A stretch of 64,000 nt of DNA from Christensenellaceae bacterium (lineage in GTDB: Bacteria > Bacillota > Clostridia > Christensenellales > CAG-138), in the NCBI GenBank assembly GCA_031261085.1, contig JAISKB010000007.1, positions 1 to 64,000 of the forward strand, written 5' to 3'. Under the pieces are notes generated by a model. That model made no database searches. It saw only the letters and a list, made by a program, of their open reading frames with translations, and had not been told where the DNA came from. Within the stretch, counting starts at the first letter, position 1, and every line of letters begins with the position of its first letter. The position numbers and the translations under genes were made by a program. Below, in pieces: positions 59,960-64,000 of this stretch.

Positions 59960-60352
59960 TCAACACGGCGCGGGTGGTTCATTGCCCTGCTGTACCCCCT
60001 TCTGCATCAAAGTGAGGTTGCGCCGTATGCGCGCATCCTCCGGGGCATAGTGAAGCGCGGCGCGCGCCATGGCCGGGGCAAACGTTTCATCCAAGTCGGT
60101 GCATACGCAAATATCCGCGTCCTGGGGCACCAGCTGCAGGGCACGGTTGCGCGCGGTATCGAACGGCCAGGGCGCAATGCGCTCCTCCGCCACCCATGTG
60201 CCCAGCGCGCGGAGCAGCTCCGGCGTGCCATCCCGGCTGCCGGTATCGAGCACATAAACTGCATCCGCCTCGGCCATGGATGCCATCCAGCGGGCGGCGA
60301 ACTTGGCTTCATCCTTGCATATGGCGTATACGCATACCTTGTATTTGGGCAT
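59960..60352 (-). CDS. shortened family 2 glycosyltransferase, probably internally deleted
   Basis: 130 aa from MPKYKVCVYAICKDEAKF at 60352, after GGAGG. Residues 1-95 are the start of a GT2 fold: AICKDEAKFAARWMASMAEADAVYVLDTGSRDGTPELL and the DxD-like CTDLDE. Immediately after, ALHYAPEDARIRRNLTLMQKGVQQ resembles the last tetratricopeptide-like helix pair that ends much longer proteins (300 aa or more) of this type. The middle, with the acceptor site, is gone while the frame stays open. It could be an inactive remnant. Confidence 0.6.
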   Translation of the reverse strand: MPKYKVCVYAICKDEAKFAARWMASMAEADAVYVLDTGSRDGTPELLRALGTWVAEERIAPWPFDTARNRALQLVPQDADICVCTDLDETFAPAMARAALHYAPEDARIRRNLTLMQKGVQQGNEPPAPC

Positions 60353-60394
60353 TTTTACCTCCGGCTGTACTATGGGTTGCCGTGCGGCTTTCAC

Positions 60395-60425
60395 AAAAAA
60401 AGCCCCGGGAGCAAAAGCCCCCGGA
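60395..60425 (-). terminator. terminator of the collagen-like gene
   Basis: On the minus strand CCGGGGGC, TTTT, GCTCCCGG, then GGCTTTTTTT. Confidence 0.85.
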
Positions 60426-60441
60426 ACTATGTTATGCGGTG

Positions 60442-61572
60442 TTAGCTGATTCGTATCACGCTCATGCTGGCAGCAAAGCTGTTCCCCGCGCCCTCCGCGG
60501 TGGTGAGGAAGAAGCTGTGCCCGCTGCGGTTGCGCAGCACCAGCGCATCGCCCGCGTGCAGCTCGGCCACATACGAACCCGTGACGGGGATACCCGAAAC
60601 GGCGGCGTTGCTGCCTGCGTGCGCATAGGTGATGGCGCCATCCAGCGTTTCCAACGCAACCACCACATCCGTGCTTTCGAGGCGGCAGCTCGAGGTGAGC
60701 AGCGTCCAGTAGAACGAGTAGGTTCCATCCGCGAGCACGCGCACGGCGCTGAAGGCATAATCGTACACGAGGTCGCCGCCGATGGTGGAATAATTTTCGA
60801 TGTAGATGGCGCCGCCATCCGGGATTTCATCCGCCGAGGCAATCAGCTCGTTGTACAGCGCGGCATTGACGCGCGGCGCGTCCGCACCGGCAGGGCCTGT
60901 GGCCCCGGTCGCGCCTGTTGCGCCCACCGCGCCGGGAATACCCTGCGGGCCGACGGGGCCAACTTCACCCGGGATGCCTTGCGGGCCAACGGGGCCTATG
61001 GGGCCGGTCGCGCCGGTTAAACCCACAGGGCCAATTGAGCCGGGAATACCCTGCGGGCCAGCGGGGCCTGTAGCGCCGGCGGGGCCTTGCAGGCCGAGGC
61101 CGCCGCTCAAGCCCACGGGGCCTGCGGGGCCCATAGGGCCAGCAGCGCCGGTTAAACCCACAGGGCCAACCGCGCCGGGTATACCCTGCGGGCCCATTGC
61201 GCCGGCAGCGCCGGTTAAGCCCATGGGGCCAACGGGGCCTACTGCGCCGGTCGCGCCTCTGGCGCCCGGCGTGCCTGCGGGCCCTATTGCGCCTCTGGCG
61301 CCCGGTGTGCCCGCGGGGCCGGCAGGGCCGCGCGCGCCAATTGCACCGGCAGGGCCAGAGGGGCCTTGCGCGCCTGCCCGGCCGGCGGGCCCGGTTGCTC
61401 CGGTGAGCCCGGTTGCTCCGATGGGTCCGGTTGCTCCGGTGAGCCCGGTAGGCCCCACGCAGCAGCTACAGTTGCAGTTGCCGCCGCAGTTGCAGCTGCC
61501 GTTGTTGCAGCCGCAGTCCGGATCCACGCGCAGGTCACGATATATATTGGTATTGTTGTTGGATTTATACAT
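60442..61572 (-). CDS. collagen-like repeat protein, probable spore-surface (exosporium) filament
   Basis: 376 aa after AAAGGAG. Residues 1-38 form a short N-terminal region ending in a Cys cluster ([19 protein letters not shown]). From about residue 40 to 230 there are more than 60 unbroken Gly-X-Y triplets ([29 protein letters not shown]). The last 145 residues resemble the beta-rich BclA-type trimerising head ([55 protein letters not shown]). No signal peptide, as expected for a mother-cell-made spore coat protein. A sigma-K-like promoter lies upstream. The Cys-rich region may cross-link it to the coat. Confidence 0.88.
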   Translation of the reverse strand: MYKSNNNTNIYRDLRVDPDCGCNNGSCNCGGNCNCSCCVGPTGLTGATGPIGATGLTGATGPAGRAGAQGPSGPAGAIGARGPAGPAGTPGARGAIGPAGTPGARGATGAVGPVGPMGLTGAAGAMGPQGIPGAVGPVGLTGAAGPMGPAGPVGLSGGLGLQGPAGATGPAGPQGIPGSIGPVGLTGATGPIGPVGPQGIPGEVGPVGPQGIPGAVGATGATGATGPAGADAPRVNAALYNELIASADEIPDGGAIYIENYSTIGGDLVYDYAFSAVRVLADGTYSFYWTLLTSSCRLESTDVVVALETLDGAITYAHAGSNAAVSGIPVTGSYVAELHAGDALVLRNRSGHSFFLTTAEGAGNSFAASMSVIRIS

Positions 61573-61613
61573 AAGAATCTCCTTTCATCATAAGAACCGT
61601 TTCCGGCTCCATA

Positions 61614-61642
61614 TAGAATATGAAAGCGGGGGGTTGCGGGTG
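61614..61642 (-). promoter_or_regulatory. candidate sigma-K promoter of the collagen-like gene
   Basis: On the minus strand CATATTCTA (61622-61614) fits the -10 consensus CATANNNTA exactly, and CACC (61642-61639) lies 16 bp upstream at the place of the short -35 (AC). About 40 bases to the ATG. Sigma-E has a related -10, so the sporulation sigma factor could be either. Confidence 0.6.
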
Positions 61643-61914
61643 CTATGCGATCCATAATAAATGGCATATGTGTATACCGTTGTGCAGCCGCGTATGTATA
61701 CCCGTATGCGTCGGCATTTACAGATTATGGCACATATGTTATAATTCATAAGAAATTATTCCAATTTGCAAAATTTGTTTTTGAGGCGGTTCGCTATCGG
61801 CAAACAATGGAGATTTCGCCCTGCAGACCCATTTTCGGTCACGCTTGCATTTGTGTATACCATGCCAAGGCTATGCCGGCATTGATATAAAAATCCGCAT
61901 ATCAGGAGGAAACC
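61643..61914. other. spacer with no gene seen
   Basis: About 270 bases of AT-rich sequence between the divergent collagen-like and binding-protein genes. No frame with family features; no clear promoter for the downstream operon could be placed. Confidence 0.4.
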
Positions 61915-63072
61915 ATGAAGAGAATATTCGCTTTTGCCTTTGCGGCGCTGATGATCGCCGCTGCGTTGGCCGGTTGCGCCAGCGCGCCTAAAGCAGGCAC
62001 CACCATCAAGATCGGTTGGATAGGATCCCTGACCGGCGACAGCGCCGTATGGGGTACCAACGAGAGCAACATGCTCAAAATGCTGGTAGAGGAGACGAAC
62101 GCCAGCGGCGGCTTAATGGGGCGTCAGGTGGAGCTGATTTGCTACGATACCAAGGGAGATGCCAACGAGGCCGTGAATGCCGCCCGGCGTATCGCCTCGC
62201 AGGATGGGGTTTGCGCCATCATAGGGCCCAACGCCTCGTCGCACTGCATTGCGATGCAAGGCGTGCTCGAGGAGCTCAAGCTATCCGACATCTCGACCTG
62301 CGGCACCAACCCCAAAATCACGGTGGATGCCGACACCGGGGCGGTGCATCCCTATAACTTCCGCGTATGCTTTACCGACCCGTATCAGGGCGCGATAGCG
62401 GGCGGCTATGCCTACGACGAGCTGGGCTTCACCAAGGCTGCGATACTCTATGATATTTCCGACGACTATTCCCAGGGCCTAACGCAGTACTTTATAGATA
62501 CCTTCACGGGCCGCGGCGGCCAAATCATAGCGCAGGAAGCCTTTAAAAAGGACGATGTGGACTTCCGCGCGCAGCTGACCAAAATAAAAGAGACCAACCC
62601 CGAAGTGCTGTTCCTCCCCATCTACTATAAAGAGGTTGCGCTCATCGCCAAGCAGGCGCGGGAGCTGGGCATCGAGGCCGTGCTGATGGGCGGCGACGGC
62701 TGGCCCTCGGATATGCTTTTTGAAATGGCCAAGGAAGAGCTGCAGGGCAGCTACATCGTGAACCATCTCGATGTGAACGATCCTGAATTTGCTCCGCTCA
62801 AAGAGAAGTTCGAGAGCAAGTATAACACCACGCTGGAGATGAACGGCTACATGGCGCATGACGCATACCTCGTGCTGGTAGCGGCCATCGAAAAGGCCGG
62901 CGGCGATGGCCGCGCGGCTATCACGGCGGCGCTCACCGAGGTTAGCGTAGAGGGTGTGACCGGCACCATCAAGCTTTCGGCCGAGGATCATAACCCCATC
63001 GGCAAAGAGGGCTCCATCGTAAAAATCGAAGGCGATACCTATCAGTTCATTCAAAAATACGGCGCAAAATAA
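61915..63072 (+). CDS. branched-chain amino acid type ABC transporter substrate-binding lipoprotein
   Basis: 385 aa after CAGGAGG. Signal peptide with lipobox ALAGC (Cys about residue 21). Periplasmic-binding type I fold of the LivJ family: IKIGWIGSLTGDSAVWGTNESNMLKMLVEE, GLMGRQVELICYDTKGDANEAVNAARRIASQDGVCAIIGPNAS, and MNGYMAHDAYLVLVAAIEKAGG. Ligand may be an amino acid or other small amide. The LivH-type permease follows. Confidence 0.92.
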   Translation: MKRIFAFAFAALMIAAALAGCASAPKAGTTIKIGWIGSLTGDSAVWGTNESNMLKMLVEETNASGGLMGRQVELICYDTKGDANEAVNAARRIASQDGVCAIIGPNASSHCIAMQGVLEELKLSDISTCGTNPKITVDADTGAVHPYNFRVCFTDPYQGAIAGGYAYDELGFTKAAILYDISDDYSQGLTQYFIDTFTGRGGQIIAQEAFKKDDVDFRAQLTKIKETNPEVLFLPIYYKEVALIAKQARELGIEAVLMGGDGWPSDMLFEMAKEELQGSYIVNHLDVNDPEFAPLKEKFESKYNTTLEMNGYMAHDAYLVLVAAIEKAGGDGRAAITAALTEVSVEGVTGTIKLSAEDHNPIGKEGSIVKIEGDTYQFIQKYGAK

Positions 63073-63089
63073 CAGCGGGTTCGCTATGC

Positions 63090-63122
63090 GCCGGGGCTTG
63101 GTGTGTTTCGCCAAGCCCCGGC
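63090..63122 (+). promoter_or_regulatory. intercistronic hairpin
   Basis: GCCGGGGCTTGG and CCAAGCCCCGGC form a perfect 12-bp stem with a 9-base loop and no T-run. Between a binding-protein gene and its permease such stems usually protect the upstream message from 3' decay. Confidence 0.7.
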
Positions 63123-63170
63123 GTGTAAAAGAGCACAATCGGTTTTTCGGGTCGTTAAGGAGCCATTTTT

Positions 63171-64000
63171 ATGTCGGTGTTTTTTCAGCAATTGGTCAAC
63201 GGCCTGTCGCTGGGCAGCGTGTATGCGCTGATGGCGGTGGGGTATTCGCTGGTGTACAGCATTATGAACTTTTCCAACTTCGCGCATGGCGGCGTGATTA
63301 TGGTGGGCGCCTACATCGGCTTTTTCGCCATGACGGCGCTGGGCTTGCCGTTTGCCGTCGCCTTTTTTGTGTGCGGCGCGGGTGCGGGGCTGTTGGCCGT
63401 TCTGCTCGAGCGGCTGGTATACCGCCCGTTGCGCAGCCGCAACGCGCCCTTCCTCTATTTCATCATATCGGCCATGGGGGCATCCATATTCCTCGAAAAC
63501 TTCGTGATTGCCACCATTGGGCCTACCTTCCGCACCTATCCGCCGGTATTTGGCAGCGCCCCCTTTAATGTGGGCGGCATTTCGATAGGGCGCATAGATG
63601 TGTTTATGATTATCGTGGCGGCGCTGGGCTTGCTGCTGCTGATGTTTATTATCGAAAAAACAAAAATCGGGCTGGCCATCCGCGCCAGTTCCTACAACAT
63701 AAAGGCGAGCACGCTGATGGGCGTCAACGTCAATATGGTGATATTTACGATATTTTTGCTGGGCGGCGTGCTGGCGGGGTATGCGGGCATGCTGTTTGGC
63801 ATGAAATACACGGTTTACCCGCAAATCGGCAACATTACGACCAAGAGCTTTATCGCGGCCGTGTTTGGCGGCTTGGGCAGCCTGCCCGGCGCCATCATAG
63901 GCTCGTTGATACTCGGCTTGCTGGAAACCAGCATTTCCGCGATTGGCCTTTCCAGCTGGAGGGATTTGTTCTCCTTCGCGGTGCTCATATTCGTGCTGGT
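63171..64000 (+). CDS. branched-chain amino acid type ABC permease LivH, partial
   Basis: At least 276 residues; the gene runs past the right edge. ATG after AAGGAG. Begins MSVFFQQLVNGLSLGSVYALMAVGYSLVYSIMNFSNFAHGG, the standard LivH opening, then GLAIRASSYNIKASTLMGVNVN and FGGLGSLPGAIIGSLILGLLE. Multi-pass inner membrane protein. LivM, LivG and LivF genes are expected beyond the window. Confidence 0.93.
   Translation, partial: MSVFFQQLVNGLSLGSVYALMAVGYSLVYSIMNFSNFAHGGVIMVGAYIGFFAMTALGLPFAVAFFVCGAGAGLLAVLLERLVYRPLRSRNAPFLYFIISAMGASIFLENFVIATIGPTFRTYPPVFGSAPFNVGGISIGRIDVFMIIVAALGLLLLMFIIEKTKIGLAIRASSYNIKASTLMGVNVNMVIFTIFLLGGVLAGYAGMLFGMKYTVYPQIGNITTKSFIAAVFGGLGSLPGAIIGSLILGLLETSISAIGLSSWRDLFSFAVLIFVL

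Noticed and set aside
60960..61450. CRISPR-like or tandem-repeat array
   Set aside because: The periodicity is 9 bases from Gly-X-Y codons in a coding gene, without spacers or cas genes. No CRISPR array is seen anywhere in the window.
60806..61657. A 283-codon Pro/Gly-rich open frame on the plus strand opposite the collagen-like gene
   Set aside because: It is the mirror of the Gly-X-Y codons; it has no binding site and no non-repeat domain. The minus-strand gene has a start, a head domain and a terminator.

Overview
The window reads as a chromosomal segment of a fairly GC-rich, anaerobic, endospore-forming member of the Clostridia. Evidence for this: two tandem alpha/beta-type small acid-soluble spore protein genes, a collagen-like spore-surface type protein with a sigma-K-like promoter, a T-box leader on valS, a perfect CIRCE operator on groES-groEL, an Rnf ion-pumping complex, rubrerythrin, and the Firmicutes pairing of Asp23-like, FakA-like and RecG genes. 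I cannot name the genus. A Christensenellales-like lineage is a guess, not a result.

Layout. 1-8343: a catabolic and transport locus with an amidohydrolase tail, a MurR/RpiR regulator, a BmpA-type (nucleoside-like) ABC transporter (lipoprotein, double ATPase, two permeases), an iron-sulfur flavoprotein-like reductase, a TIGR04076 protein and a LarA-family racemase. 8344-10342: a visibly AT-richer islet on the minus strand with an HNH remnant, a zinc-ribbon protein and an unknown protein with a hydrophobic tail. 10343-17372: xpt-guaA, T-box-valS, a glyoxalase-like protein, an SGNH hydrolase and a DUF1836 protein. 17464-20461: a taurine/nitrate-type ABC transporter with a Crp/Fnr regulator. 20614-27285: groES-groEL, dCMP deaminase, trpS, dnaX-ybaB-recR. 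27395-34515: a lipoprotein, a Cthe_2159-like beta-helix protein, an NlpC/P60 hydrolase, an ABC-F ATPase and a DUF6530-like protein. 34768-38901: asp23-fakA-recG. 39017-46486: SASP pair, MarR with a heterodimeric ABC exporter, LMW-PTP, a 2-hydroxyacid dehydrogenase, and metA behind a Met-rich leader peptide. 46493-53061: two CobW-family GTPases, an RlmI-like methyltransferase, a YcxB-like protein, an O6-alkylguanine methyltransferase, rubrerythrin, a repeat-rich spacer and two half-size TauE/SafE genes. 53277-58152: rnfCDEAB without rnfG, then five tRNA genes. 58257-64000: DUF1508, YcaC-like hydrolase, a PNPOx-like protein, a shortened glycosyltransferase, the collagen-like protein, and the start of a branched-chain amino acid type ABC transporter that runs off the end.

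The strongest observation is the leader of metA. A consensus promoter is followed by a 22-codon reading frame with its own ribosome binding site and six Met codons among the first eleven. A 9-bp antiterminator pairing can form that excludes a terminator hairpin with a T-run. This has the architecture of a ribosome-mediated methionine attenuator, where Firmicutes normally use a SAM riboswitch or T-box. Other points worth a look are the Rnf operon lacking rnfG, an A AAA AAG slippery site in dnaX at the tau/gamma boundary, the AT-rich islet with possible defence character, a three-half-site operator on the BmpA-type operon, and the paired CobW GTPases, one with a long His-rich tract and one fused to a DUF1980-like domain.
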